A stretch of 64,000 bases of DNA from Polaromonas glacialis (GTDB taxonomy: Bacteria; Pseudomonadota; Gammaproteobacteria; Burkholderiales; Burkholderiaceae_C), in contig NZ_KL448323.1 of NCBI RefSeq assembly GCF_000709345.1, positions 3,288,961-3,352,960 of the forward strand, read 5' to 3'. Position 1 is the first letter of the stretch; the number at the start of each line of letters is the position of its first letter. The translations under genes were made by a program, and so were the position numbers. The notes below the pieces were generated by a model. The model was not told the DNA's origin and did no database searches. It saw only the letters and a list, made by a program, of their open reading frames with translations. Shown here one piece after another: positions 26,584-34,918 of the stretch.

Positions 26584-27585
26584 TTACTTCAGCGCGGTGA
26601 TGCGGTCGTAGTCCTGCTGGCGGTAGCCGTGGTCGGTCGGCTTGGTATTTTTCAGCACCGCCTCGCGAAAGGCCGCCTTGTCCACCGTGATGACGTTGTT
26701 GCCCCTTTTCTTGAACTCCTCGGCCAGGCGGATTTCAGAAGCGATGATCTCGCGGCCGGTCTTTTCGGCGGCTTCCTGCATCACGTCGGAAAAAATCTTT
26801 TTCTCGTCGGCCGACAGCTTGCCCCACAACTGGCCGGAGGTGATGGTCAGCAGCGAGTCGATGATGTGGCCGGTCAATGAAATGTTCTTTTGCACTTCGT
26901 AGAACTTCTTGGCCTCGATGGTCGGCAGCGGGTTTTCCTGCGCATCGACGGTGCCGTTCTGCAGCGCCAGGTAGACCTCGGCAAAGGCAATCGGCGTGGC
27001 ATTGGCGCCCAGCGCCTTGGGGAAGGCCAGGTAGGCCGGCGCGTCGGGCACGCGGATCTTCAGGCCCTTCATGTCCTCGGGCTTGGTCACCGGCTTGGCG
27101 GCGCTCGACGTGACGTGGCGCGCGCCGTAGTAGTTGAGCGCGGTGATGTGGTTGCCGCTCTTGTCGTCGTAGCCCTTGGCGAGTTCCTTGAACACGTCGC
27201 TCTTGGCATAGCTCAGCAGGTGCTCGGCGTCGCGGAAGATGAAGGGAAAGTAGGTGACGGCCAGCGGCTTGTAGGTGTTGCCGGCAAAGCTGGCGCCGCT
27301 CAGGATGATGTCCACCGAGCCCAGCGTCAGGCCCTGGTTGATGTCGGCTTCCTTGCCCAGCGTGGACGCCGGGAACACCTGCACCTCGTACTTGCCGTTG
27401 GTTCGTTTCTTGATTTCGTCGCCGGCCCACACCGACCATTTGTGAAACGGCTCGGAGGTTTCATAGACATGCGCCCATTTCAGCTTGGTTTGCGCCGATG
27501 CCATTCCGGATAGGCCCATTGCGCCCGCCAGCAGGGCGCAATACGCTATGGTTTTGAGAGTGCTTCGCTTGTTCGGATGGTTCAT
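26584..27585 (-). CDS. TRAP transporter substrate-binding protein (DctP family), third system
   Basis: 333 residues from the ATG at 27585, preceded by GAGGAGA. The signal peptide ends near ASAQ at about residue 31. MKGLKIRVPDAPAYLAFPKALGANATPI contains the ligand-binding Arg, and LQNGTVDAQENPLPTIEA the conserved helix. It lies between a GntR regulator and its permeases. A sugar acid (uronate or aldonate) is likely because the flanking genes dehydrate and cleave such compounds. Confidence 0.93.
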   Translation of the reverse strand: MNHPNKRSTLKTIAYCALLAGAMGLSGMASAQTKLKWAHVYETSEPFHKWSVWAGDEIKKRTNGKYEVQVFPASTLGKEADINQGLTLGSVDIILSGASFAGNTYKPLAVTYFPFIFRDAEHLLSYAKSDVFKELAKGYDDKSGNHITALNYYGARHVTSSAAKPVTKPEDMKGLKIRVPDAPAYLAFPKALGANATPIAFAEVYLALQNGTVDAQENPLPTIEAKKFYEVQKNISLTGHIIDSLLTITSGQLWGKLSADEKKIFSDVMQEAAEKTGREIIASEIRLAEEFKKRGNNVITVDKAAFREAVLKNTKPTDHGYRQQDYDRITALK

Positions 27586-27670
27586 GATGTCTCCTCTGTG
27601 GGTGGGTTGCTGGCTTTGCCGGGGACGGGCGATGCACACGCCAGTCGTGCACCGCTTGTGGGGTGGACAG

Positions 27671-28402
27671 CTACTTGGGCTTTTGTGCCTGCCGCCAGCT
27701 CACGCTGAAACGGGTGTGCGAGTTGTCCATGTGCTGGTGCATCGCCAGCCGGGCGGCGGCCGGGTCGCGGCTGCGGATCGCCAGCAGGATCGCCTCATGC
27801 TCGGCGATGGCGGCGCGCCAGGAATCCAGGGTTTCAAAATAGCCGGTCAGCCGCTCGAACAGCGGCCCGCGCCGCGAGTCCCAGAAGCGCTGCACGGTCT
27901 CGATCAACACCACATTGCCGCAGGACTCGACGATGGCGGTGTGAAAGTCGCGGTCGCCTTCAAGCGGCAGCACGTCCTGGTCGGCGTCAAGTTGCATCCG
28001 GGCCAGCGCCTGGGCCATGGCCGCGATGTGCCCGGGCCTGGCCTCGGTGGCGGCGAGGGCGGCGGTTTCGCCTTCCACCACACGGCGTGCGCGGATCAGT
28101 TCCAGCGGCCCCCATTCGTCGTCGGGAATCTGCGGCTGGCGGGCGGCGGCATGGCTAGCCTGGCTGCTGCGGTCCAGCACATACACGCCCGAGCCGGTGC
28201 GCACCTCGACCCAGCCTTCGACTTCCAGCGCAATCAGCGCCTCGCGCACCGACGGCCGGCTCACGCCCAGTTGTTTTGCCAGGTCGCGCTCGGCCGGCAG
28301 GCGGCTGCCGACGGCCAGTTCGCCTGCGCTGATCAGCGTGCGCAACTGCGCGGCGATCTGCCGGTACAGGCGCTGGGGTTCGACGGTTTGAAGAAGGGAC
28401 AT
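27671..28402 (-). CDS. GntR-family regulator, FCD (FadR) subfamily, of the second catabolic half
   Basis: 243 residues from the ATG at 28402; a TTG two codons upstream is also possible. The winged-helix domain spans about 10-80 (SRLPAERDLAKQLGVSRPSVREALIALEVEGWVEVRTGSGVYV), with the FCD effector domain about 95-225 and metal-site His in DFHTAIV. It resembles UxuR/ExuR-type repressors of hexuronate genes. It is divergent from the SDR/hydrolase genes, with a perfect inverted repeat at 28441..28465 between them. Confidence 0.9.
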   Translation of the reverse strand: MSLLQTVEPQRLYRQIAAQLRTLISAGELAVGSRLPAERDLAKQLGVSRPSVREALIALEVEGWVEVRTGSGVYVLDRSSQASHAAARQPQIPDDEWGPLELIRARRVVEGETAALAATEARPGHIAAMAQALARMQLDADQDVLPLEGDRDFHTAIVESCGNVVLIETVQRFWDSRRGPLFERLTGYFETLDSWRAAIAEHEAILLAIRSRDPAAARLAMHQHMDNSHTRFSVSWRQAQKPK

Positions 28403-28440
28403 GCGCAAAAAGCTGAAAATTCGAATTAAGGGTTAGCCAG

Positions 28441-28465
28441 AATTGGCCAAGTGGTAAGGCCAATT
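28441..28465. promoter_or_regulatory. Candidate GntR operator in divergent promoter
   Basis: AATTGGCC, 9 bases, GGCCAATT: perfect 8-bp arms. It is 39 bp from the regulator start and 95 bp from the SDR start. Confidence 0.55.
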
Positions 28466-28560
28466 AATAATCCCATGGAACAGGCGGCTTACCCATCCGG
28501 CAAAACCCTGCCCTGGCGCCTGCGGCTGTGCCGATCGACAACCCCTCGCAAGGAAACAAG

Positions 28561-29292
28561 ATGAGACTCGAAGGAAAAACCGCGCTGGTGACCGCCGCTG
28601 GACAGGGCATCGGCAAGGCGAGCGCGCTGGCCATGGCGGCCGAAGGCGCGCAGGTCTGGGCCACCGATGTCAATCCGGCGCTGCTCGCCGGTTATGACGG
28701 CGTGGCCAATGTCCGCACGGCGGTGCTCGATGTGCTTGACAAGCAGGCTATTCAAACGCTGATGAACGACTTGCCGCCGCTCGATGTGCTGTTCAACTGC
28801 GCCGGCTTCGTGCATGCCGGCTCGGTGCTGCAGGCCACCGACGCCGAATGGGACTTTGCCTTTCAGCTCAATGTGCGCGCGCAGTTCTGGATGATCCAGG
28901 CGGCACTGCCCAAGATGCTGGCCAACCAGGGCGGCAGCATCGTCAACATGGCCAGCGCCTGCGGCTTCAAGGGCCTGCCCAACCGCTTTCTGTACGGCGC
29001 CTCCAAGGCCGCCGTGATCGGCCTGACCAAGAGCGTCGCCGCCGACTACGTGGGGCAGGGCGTGCGCTGCAATGCGGTCTGCCCCGGCACGGTGGACACG
29101 CCGTCGCTGCAGGAGCGCATCAATGTGTTTGACGACCCGGTCGAGGCGCGCAAGGGCTTTGTCGCGCGCCAGCCCATCGGCCGGCTGGCGCAGGCGCATG
29201 AAATCGCGCCGCTGGTGGTGTTTCTGGCCAGCGACGAATCGGCGTTTGTCACCGGCCAAGCCTACAACATCGACGGCGGCATCACGATCTGA
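28561..29292 (+). CDS. SDR dehydrogenase, 2-keto-3-deoxy-L-fuconate 4-dehydrogenase type
   Basis: 243 residues from the ATG at 28561 (SD AAGGA). Rossmann TAAGQGIG at about 13, NCAGFV at about 80, the catalytic Ser in NMASACG and the YxxxK in FLYGASKAAVIGLTKSVAADYV are all present. The run CNAVCPGTVDTPSLQERI is nearly diagnostic of the BDH2/DHRS6-like subgroup that contains bacterial 2-keto-3-deoxy-L-fuconate dehydrogenases. It would oxidise C4 of the keto-deoxy acid, giving the 2,4-diketo compound for the hydrolase encoded next. Confidence 0.85.
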   Translation: MRLEGKTALVTAAGQGIGKASALAMAAEGAQVWATDVNPALLAGYDGVANVRTAVLDVLDKQAIQTLMNDLPPLDVLFNCAGFVHAGSVLQATDAEWDFAFQLNVRAQFWMIQAALPKMLANQGGSIVNMASACGFKGLPNRFLYGASKAAVIGLTKSVAADYVGQGVRCNAVCPGTVDTPSLQERINVFDDPVEARKGFVARQPIGRLAQAHEIAPLVVFLASDESAFVTGQAYNIDGGITI

Positions 29293-29346
29293 CGCCATGG
29301 GCTGAAGATGAACTGATTCACCCCCCTAAGGAAAAAAGGAAACCTC

Positions 29347-30195
29347 ATGAAACTCGTTCGCTACGGCCGCCCCGGCCAGGAAAAACCTGGCCTCATCGAT
29401 GCGTCAGCCCAGCTGCGCGACCTGAGCAGCATCGTCAGCGACATCGGCCCGGACCAGCTGGGTGATGCCGCGCTCGACGCCCTGCGCCAGCACGACGCCA
29501 GCGCCCTGCCGGCGGTCGAAGGCTCGCCGCGTTTGGGCAGTCCGCTGACCGGCGTGCGTAAATTTATCGCCATCGGCCTGAATTACGCCGACCATGCGGC
29601 CGAATCCGGCCTGCCGATTCCCGCAGAGCCCATCGTCTTCATGAAGGCCACCAGCTGCATCCAGGGACCGGACGATGCGGTCATGCTGCCGCGCGATTCG
29701 GTCAAGACCGACTGGGAGGTCGAGCTCGGCGTGGTCATCGGCACCCGCGCGCGCTATGTGGAAGAAAGCGAGGCGCTCAACCATGTCGCCGGCTACTGCA
29801 CCATCAACGACGTCAGCGAGCGCGAATTCCAGATCGAGCGCGGCGGTACCTGGGACAAGGGCAAGGGCTGCGACACCTTCGGGCCGCTCGGGCCGTGGCT
29901 GGTCACGCGCGACGAGGTGCCCGACCCGCAGAACCTGGGCATGTGGCTGGACGTCAACGGACGGCGCATGCAGACCGGCTCGACCCGGACGATGATTTTC
30001 AGCGTGGCCAAAATCGTCAGCTACGTCAGCCAGTTCATGACGCTGGAGCCCGGCGATGTCATCACCACCGGCACGCCGCCCGGCGTCGGCATGGGCATGA
30101 AGCCGCCGGTCTACCTGAAAGCAGGCGACCAGATCGCGCTGGGTATTGACGGGCTGGGCGAGCAGCGCCAGGTGGTGGTCGCCTTCCAGCGCTAG
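29347..30195 (+). CDS. FAH-family hydrolase, 2,4-diketo-3-deoxy-L-fuconate hydrolase type
   Basis: 282 residues with AAGGAAA upstream. The FAH domain shows IGLNYADHAAESGLPIPAEPIVFMK, metal ligands in DWEVELGVVIG (ExE) and GYCTINDVSEREFQIERGGTW with GKGCDTFGPLGPWL. This subgroup includes ureidoglycolate-lyase-named proteins and the diketo-deoxy-rhamnonate/fuconate hydrolases that give pyruvate plus L-lactate. Its position 54 bp after the SDR supports that final step. Confidence 0.87.
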   Translation: MKLVRYGRPGQEKPGLIDASAQLRDLSSIVSDIGPDQLGDAALDALRQHDASALPAVEGSPRLGSPLTGVRKFIAIGLNYADHAAESGLPIPAEPIVFMKATSCIQGPDDAVMLPRDSVKTDWEVELGVVIGTRARYVEESEALNHVAGYCTINDVSEREFQIERGGTWDKGKGCDTFGPLGPWLVTRDEVPDPQNLGMWLDVNGRRMQTGSTRTMIFSVAKIVSYVSQFMTLEPGDVITTGTPPGVGMGMKPPVYLKAGDQIALGIDGLGEQRQVVVAFQR

Positions 30196-30228
30196 GTGAT
30201 TTGCCCGGAAAAACAGCCAAAAGCCCGG

Positions 30229-30272
30229 TTTTCGCACTGTCCACGGGCAGTATTAGCTATATTTTAAATAGC
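30229..30272 (-). repeat. Dispersed GCTAY-N7-ATAGCT-N18-TGCG element, copy 4
   Basis: On the - strand: GCTAT, 7 bases, ATAGCT, 18 bases, TGCGAAAA. It lies in the spacer between the hydrolase and class II aldolase genes. Confidence 0.8.
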
Positions 30273-30396
30273 ATTAACCGGTATTTTCCCGGCTCCGAAT
30301 CCGGGCCGGAGCCAGGGTGTCGCGCGGGAAACACCGTACCGGGCGGCAGGCGTTGTAGGCTGTCGGCCCCATCACGTATATCCCAGGAGGCACCCC

Positions 30397-31170
30397 TTGA
30401 ACATTCCTTCCCTGCAGGGCGCGGTCAGCGCCGAAGAATGGCAGCTGCGCTGCGACCTGGCGGCCTGCTACCGGCTGGTGGCGCTGTACGGCTGGAGCGA
30501 CCTGGTGTTCACCCACATCAGCGCCAAATTGCCCGAGTCGGTTAGCGGCCTTGGTGCGCACCAGTTCCTGATCAATCCCTACGGCCTGATGTTCGACGAG
30601 ATCACCGCGTCCAGCCTGGTCAAGGTGGACGAGCAATGCAACAAGGTCATCGACTCGCCGTTTCCGGTCAACCCCGCCGGCTTCGTGATCCACAGCGCCG
30701 TGCATGAAGCCCGGCTTGACGCGGCCTGCGTGCTGCACACCCACACGCGGGCCGGCGTGGGCGTCAGCGCGCAGGCCGGCGGCATCTTGCCCATCAGCCA
30801 GCAATCGACCTTCGTGCTGGCGTCGCTGGCCTACCATGACTATGAAGGCGTGGCGTTCAGGGACGACGAAAAGCCGCGCCTGCAGGCCGACCTGGGCCGC
30901 GCCAATTTCCTGGTGCTGCGCAACCACGGCCTGCTGGTGGTCGGAAAGTCGATTGCCGATGCGTTCCTGAGCATGTACACCTTTGAAAACGCCTGCCGCA
31001 TCCAGGTGGACGCGCAGGCCGGCGGCGGCGCGCTGACGCAGGTCAACCCGCTGATCGTCAAGGGCGTTTCCGAAGCGATGCGCGTGCAGACCGGCGGCCT
31101 GGGCGGCGCCTTTGTCTGGCCGTCGCTGATCCGCAAGCTGGACCGGAGCGATACCAGCTACAAAACCTGA
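30397..31170 (+). CDS. Class II aldolase/adducin family protein
   Basis: 257 residues from a TTG start supported by a strong SD (AGGAGG, 7 bases upstream). Zn ligands are visible in CVLHTHTRAG (HxH) and in LRNHGLLVVG; YGWSDLVFTHISAKLP and INPYGLMFDEI are typical of the adducin-like branch. Members cleave phosphorylated or free keto sugars, or act as decarboxylases, so the substrate is uncertain. It lies 201 bp after the hydrolase with a repeat between, so it may have its own promoter although it closes the sugar-acid region. Confidence 0.85.
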   Translation: MNIPSLQGAVSAEEWQLRCDLAACYRLVALYGWSDLVFTHISAKLPESVSGLGAHQFLINPYGLMFDEITASSLVKVDEQCNKVIDSPFPVNPAGFVIHSAVHEARLDAACVLHTHTRAGVGVSAQAGGILPISQQSTFVLASLAYHDYEGVAFRDDEKPRLQADLGRANFLVLRNHGLLVVGKSIADAFLSMYTFENACRIQVDAQAGGGALTQVNPLIVKGVSEAMRVQTGGLGGAFVWPSLIRKLDRSDTSYKT

Positions 31171-31179
31171 CGGCGGCGC

Positions 31180-32037
31180 TTAAAACCCGGCCAAGCCCAG
31201 CGATGCGGCAGCCGCCGGCTCGGCGTCGCTGCCTTTGCCATCAGCGGGAAATTCGCCCTCATCGACGGTGATTTCCTTGCGCAGCATTTTCACGTCGCCA
31301 AAAATCGTGGCGAAAGCGACGTCCTTGGCGTCGCGGCCGGTGCCAATGCGCACCAGCCGGTCGATGGGCGCCATGCGCGTGGCGTCGAACAGCACCCAGC
31401 GGCCGTCGAGCCAGGCCTCGAACACGGCGTGAAAGTCCTGCGGCGGCTCGGCGAAATTCACATAGCCCACCACCAGCCGCGCCGGAATGTTCAGCGCCCG
31501 GCACAGCGTGATGCCCAGGTGCGCAAAGTCGCGGCACACGCCCACGCGCTGCACGAACACATCCTGCGCCGTGGTGGTCGGCTGGGTGACGCCCGGCTGG
31601 TAGTCGACCGACTCGTGAATCCAGCTTTCCACCGCGCGCACCCGGCCCATGCCCGGCGGCAGATGGCCGAACAGCTGCTGCGCCACGCGGCGCAGCGAAT
31701 CGGATTCGCAGTAACGGCTGGGCATCAGGTAATGCAATACGTCGTCGGGCAGGGCGCTGACGGGCGACTCGTCCAGGTGCAGCGGCTGCGCGGACGGATG
31801 CAGCTGCACCCGGGCATGGTAGTTGACCGACAGCACGCCCTTGGGCGCGTCCAGGCGGATGAAGCGGTTGCCGCTGCGCTCGTCGGAAAAATGGCGCACC
31901 TTCATGCTCGGCGTGATGGTCAGCCGCTCCTCGACGACCTCGTGGCCGGGATGGAAGGCGGCGCCGATGTTGAGCAGGAAATGCGCCGGGCTGCTCACTT
32001 CGTATTCGAGCAGGCAGTCAACCAAAGAGGTATGCAT
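31180..32037 (-). CDS. Transglutaminase-like cysteine peptidase family protein
   Basis: 285 residues. The transglutaminase-core triad is intact: C168 (GVCRDFAH), H203 (DFHAVFEAW) and D218 (LFDATR). An N-terminal beta-rich domain (about 1-120) precedes the core, as in bacterial COG1305 proteins. No signal peptide is seen, so it is probably cytoplasmic. These proteins are thought to be proteases or amide-bond hydrolases; the substrate is unknown. It is convergent with the class II aldolase gene, 9 bp apart. Confidence 0.88.
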   Translation of the reverse strand: MHTSLVDCLLEYEVSSPAHFLLNIGAAFHPGHEVVEERLTITPSMKVRHFSDERSGNRFIRLDAPKGVLSVNYHARVQLHPSAQPLHLDESPVSALPDDVLHYLMPSRYCESDSLRRVAQQLFGHLPPGMGRVRAVESWIHESVDYQPGVTQPTTTAQDVFVQRVGVCRDFAHLGITLCRALNIPARLVVGYVNFAEPPQDFHAVFEAWLDGRWVLFDATRMAPIDRLVRIGTGRDAKDVAFATIFGDVKMLRKEITVDEGEFPADGKGSDAEPAAAASLGLAGF

Positions 32038-32096
32038 GGGAGGGTTGTTTCGTGTAGGACAGACAAAAAAGGCCGGCTGCGTGACCAGCCGGCCGG

Positions 32097-32411
32097 CTAA
32101 TCATGCCTGCCCGGCCGGGGGGAAGGCGAATCGGTGCCGGAAAACCAGTTCTTGCAGGTCACGAACACGACGCGGACGGCGCGCTCCAGGATGTCGGCTG
32201 ACAGCGCGGAACGGCGGCGCGCCCTGAGCCGGAACACCAGCAGGAACTCGGCGATTCTGGAGGGAAACCCGACCTGGCGCTGGGGCGCGATGGCCGGCAC
32301 CGGGTGGGTTTCGGATTCACGGGGTTCTTCGCGGGACGACCAGCCCTGAAAAAGACGGTCCTTCAACCGTGACACCACCGTTGCGGGCGGCTTGCTGTCG
32401 GTGGGCTCCAT
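32097..32411 (-). CDS. Hypothetical protein translationally coupled to DUF1328 gene
   Basis: 104 residues; I do not recognise a family. It is basic (Arg-rich centre around residues 63-80), starts MEPTDSKPPATVV and has no membrane helix. Its ATG overlaps the DUF1328 stop (ATGA), which supports a real gene expressed with that stress-linked small membrane protein. The C-terminal half has an amphipathic hydrophobic patch (AEFLLVFRLRARRR, then RVVFVTCKNWF). Confidence is limited because GC-rich DNA gives long spurious frames. Confidence 0.5.
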   Translation of the reverse strand: MEPTDSKPPATVVSRLKDRLFQGWSSREEPRESETHPVPAIAPQRQVGFPSRIAEFLLVFRLRARRRSALSADILERAVRVVFVTCKNWFSGTDSPSPRPGRHD

Positions 32412-32596
32412 CACTTCATCATTTTCTTGGCGGCGCCCACACCCAGCGCGGCCAGCACGATGAAAATGAGCGCCAGGATCAGGAACAGGCCGAACAGCAC
32501 CTTGGCAATTCCCGCCGCTCCGGCTGCAACGCCGCTGAATCCCAGGGCGCCTGCAATCAGTGAAATCACCGCAAAGATAATTGCGTACTTGACCAT
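32411..32596 (-). CDS. DUF1328 (YtjA-family) small membrane protein
   Basis: 61 residues, mostly hydrophobic: two membrane helices (about 2-22 and 30-52) with the family pattern MVKYAIIFAVISLIAGALGFSG and a basic end KKMMK. GGAGA precedes the ATG. DUF1328 proteins are commonly found with stress-response genes; function is unknown. Confidence 0.9.
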   Translation of the reverse strand: MVKYAIIFAVISLIAGALGFSGVAAGAAGIAKVLFGLFLILALIFIVLAALGVGAAKKMMK

Positions 32597-33060
32597 TTCT
32601 ATCTCCTTTCAGTGCCGTGACCACAAGCCCGGGGCACACGTCCATCCGTTAAAACCATGCGTAAGACGATGCTTCCCATCGTAAAAGCGCGTGCCGGTTT
32701 TCAGAATAAGCACCGCCCTTTGCACCTTGTAGGACATCGCCTTGCCGGTGCCGCGAATTTCGCCTGCCTGCTGATCAGAGTCCGCTATCGTGACATGGTT
32801 CAATGAGCGGGGAATGAGGCATTTTCCATGCCATTATGGCCCGATGGTCAAACCGGGAAGCTCGGGCAAAAACTGTTTTTCCTGACCAGAATCAGGGGCT
32901 TCGGGTGGCCTGCGCCGCAGGCCCCGGTTCATAATCGGCAGCTAGTTTTCTCAAGGCTTGCCGTGCGCCAGACGGCCCGGACAAGCCGATCCGGTGCAGC
33001 ACGCCTGTGTCTCCGTTCTGGCCGGCGGCCTGCCTTTTCACACCAGAACCAGGAAATCCA
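32597..33060. other. Gene-free region between DUF1328 and the ene-reductase gene
   Basis: The 464 bp contain the divergent promoters of DUF1328 (leftward) and the ene-reductase (rightward). Short open frames here (for example 32609..32803 on the - strand) lack SD sites and family signatures. I see no RNA gene or recognised operator. Confidence 0.5.
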
Positions 33061-34170
33061 ATGCCTTCTTTATTCGACACCGTCCAGGCCGGCGATCTGC
33101 TCTTGGCGAACCGCATCGTGATGGCGCCGCTGACGCGCAACCGCGCGCCCGACGCCATTCCCACGCCGCTCATGGCCGAGTACTACGCCCAGCGCGCCAC
33201 GGCCGGCCTGCTCATCACCGAAGCCACGGCCATCAGCCACCAGGGCCAGGGTTATGCCGATGTGCCCGGCCTGTACGGCACCGAGCAGCTCGACGGCTGG
33301 AAGCAGGTCACCAAAGCCGTGCATGACGAAGGCGGAAAGATCGTGGTCCAGCTCTGGCATGTGGGCCGCGTCTCGCATTGCGAGCTGCAGCCCGAAGGCG
33401 GCCAGCCGGTGGCGCCTTCGGCCATCACCGCCAGGACCAAGACCGTGCTGATCCGGGACGGCGTGCCGACCTTCGTGGCCACGTCCGAGCCGCGCGCGCT
33501 CGACGCCGGGGAACTGCCCGAGATCGTTCACACCTACCGGGCGGCGGCGCTCAATGCGGTGGTCACCGCCGGTTTCGACGGCGTGGAAATCCATGGCGCC
33601 AACGGCTACCTGCTCGACCAGTTCCTGAAGAACGGCTCCAACCAGCGCACCGACGACTACGGCGGCCCCATCCGCAACCGCGCGCGCCTGATGCTGGAGG
33701 CGACCCGCGCCGTGGTGGACGCGATTGGCGGCGGCCGCACCGGCATCCGCCTGTCGCCGGTCACGCCGGCCAACGATGCGTTCGACAGCGACCCGCAGCC
33801 GCTGTTCGAGTACGTCGTCAAGCACCTGGCCAAGCTGGGTCTGGCGTATGTCCACATCATCGTCGGCGCCACCGGCGGCGCGCGCGATATGCCCGAGCGC
33901 CCGTTCGACTATGCGGCGCTGAAGGCAGCCTACCGCGCAGCCGGCGGCAAGGGCGCCTGGATGGTCAACAACGGCTACGACAAGGCGACGGCCGAGCAGG
34001 CCCTGAAGGACGGCGCCGACCTGGTCGCCTTCGGCAAGCCCTTCATCTCCAATCCGGACCTGGTCAGGCGCCTGCGCACCGATGCACCGCTGAACGAGCC
34101 CGACAAGGCGACCTTCTACGGCGGCGGCGCCGAAGGCTACACCGACTATCCCGCGCTACTGAATGAATAG
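33061..34170 (+). CDS. nemA: Old Yellow Enzyme family ene-reductase (N-ethylmaleimide reductase-like)
   Basis: 369 residues, full OYE length, from the ATG at 33061 (SD AGGAA). MAPLTRNRAP, VVQLWHVGRVSH and EIHGANGYLLDQFLKNGSNQ followed by RTDDYGG are FMN-binding signatures of the NemA/XenB class, and FGKPFISNPDL is the phosphate-binding loop near the C-terminus. The usual active-site His-His pair is here His-x2-Asn (HGAN). It reduces activated C=C bonds, nitro esters or maleimides with NADPH. It is a single gene with no regulator adjacent. Confidence 0.92.
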   Translation: MPSLFDTVQAGDLLLANRIVMAPLTRNRAPDAIPTPLMAEYYAQRATAGLLITEATAISHQGQGYADVPGLYGTEQLDGWKQVTKAVHDEGGKIVVQLWHVGRVSHCELQPEGGQPVAPSAITARTKTVLIRDGVPTFVATSEPRALDAGELPEIVHTYRAAALNAVVTAGFDGVEIHGANGYLLDQFLKNGSNQRTDDYGGPIRNRARLMLEATRAVVDAIGGGRTGIRLSPVTPANDAFDSDPQPLFEYVVKHLAKLGLAYVHIIVGATGGARDMPERPFDYAALKAAYRAAGGKGAWMVNNGYDKATAEQALKDGADLVAFGKPFISNPDLVRRLRTDAPLNEPDKATFYGGGAEGYTDYPALLNE

Positions 34171-34236
34171 CTGAAAGTGCCCGCTGCGTCTGCGCAACAA
34201 GGCATTTTGATGCATGAAATGGGGTTCAGGGCGCAT

Positions 34237-34881
34237 TTAGCCGGCAGCCAGCCGCAGGCCGGCCAGCGCCGCCTGCTGCGGATCATCCGCCAGCGTCACC
34301 GCGCTGACCACCGCCACGCCATCGTTGCCGCCGTTCAGGCAGGCCAGCACGCCGGGCAGGCGCTCCAGCGAAATACCGCCGATCGCCACCACCGGATACG
34401 GCGTGGCCAGCGCGGCCCATTCCTTCAATTGCGCCAGGCCGACCGGCTCGTAAGGCATGACCTTGAGCGTCGTCGGGTAGATCGGGCCAATCGCCAGGTA
34501 AGACGGCTGCACCGCTTGGGCGCGCGCCAGTTCGGCCGGCGTATGCGTGCTCAGGCCCAGGCGCAGGCCGGCGCTGCGCAGGGCGTCAATGTCTGCGCTG
34601 TCCAGGTCTTCCTGGCCCAGATGCACGCCATAGGCGCCAGCGGCCAGCCCGATCTGCCAATGGTCGTTGATGAAAACCTGTGCGCCCGACACACTTTTAC
34701 CGGCTTCGACGGCGGCATTCACTTCGCGTTCGATCTCGGCGGGCGTGTGGCCGGCGGCCTTGAAGCGCAGCTGGATGGTGCGAACGCCCCAGCCGAGCAG
34801 GCGCTGCACCCAGGCGGCGTCATGCACGACGGGGTAAAAGCCGATGGGGCCGGTCAGGGATGCGAAGGGCGTGGAGGTCAT
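34237..34881 (-). CDS. thiE: Thiamine-phosphate synthase (ThiE family)
   Basis: 214 residues from the ATG at 34881. VRTIQLRFKA, VFINDHWQIGLAAGAYGVHLGQEDL (pyrophosphate/Mg site), LGLSTHT and LAIGPIYPTTLK are ThiE hallmarks, with VVAIGGI closing the barrel. It joins thiazole phosphate and HMP-PP to give thiamine phosphate. It is last in the leftward thi cluster. No thiD-like kinase domain is fused. Confidence 0.9.
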   Translation of the reverse strand: MTSTPFASLTGPIGFYPVVHDAAWVQRLLGWGVRTIQLRFKAAGHTPAEIEREVNAAVEAGKSVSGAQVFINDHWQIGLAAGAYGVHLGQEDLDSADIDALRSAGLRLGLSTHTPAELARAQAVQPSYLAIGPIYPTTLKVMPYEPVGLAQLKEWAALATPYPVVAIGGISLERLPGVLACLNGGNDGVAVVSAVTLADDPQQAALAGLRLAAG

Positions 34882-34918
34882 GTCGGTCACCGCGTAAAAA
34901 AGGACTCTTCGGATGGCA

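Noticed and set aside
32609..32803. 64-codon - strand frame upstream of DUF1328
   Set aside because: No SD, no recognisable domain, and it covers the probable DUF1328 promoter.
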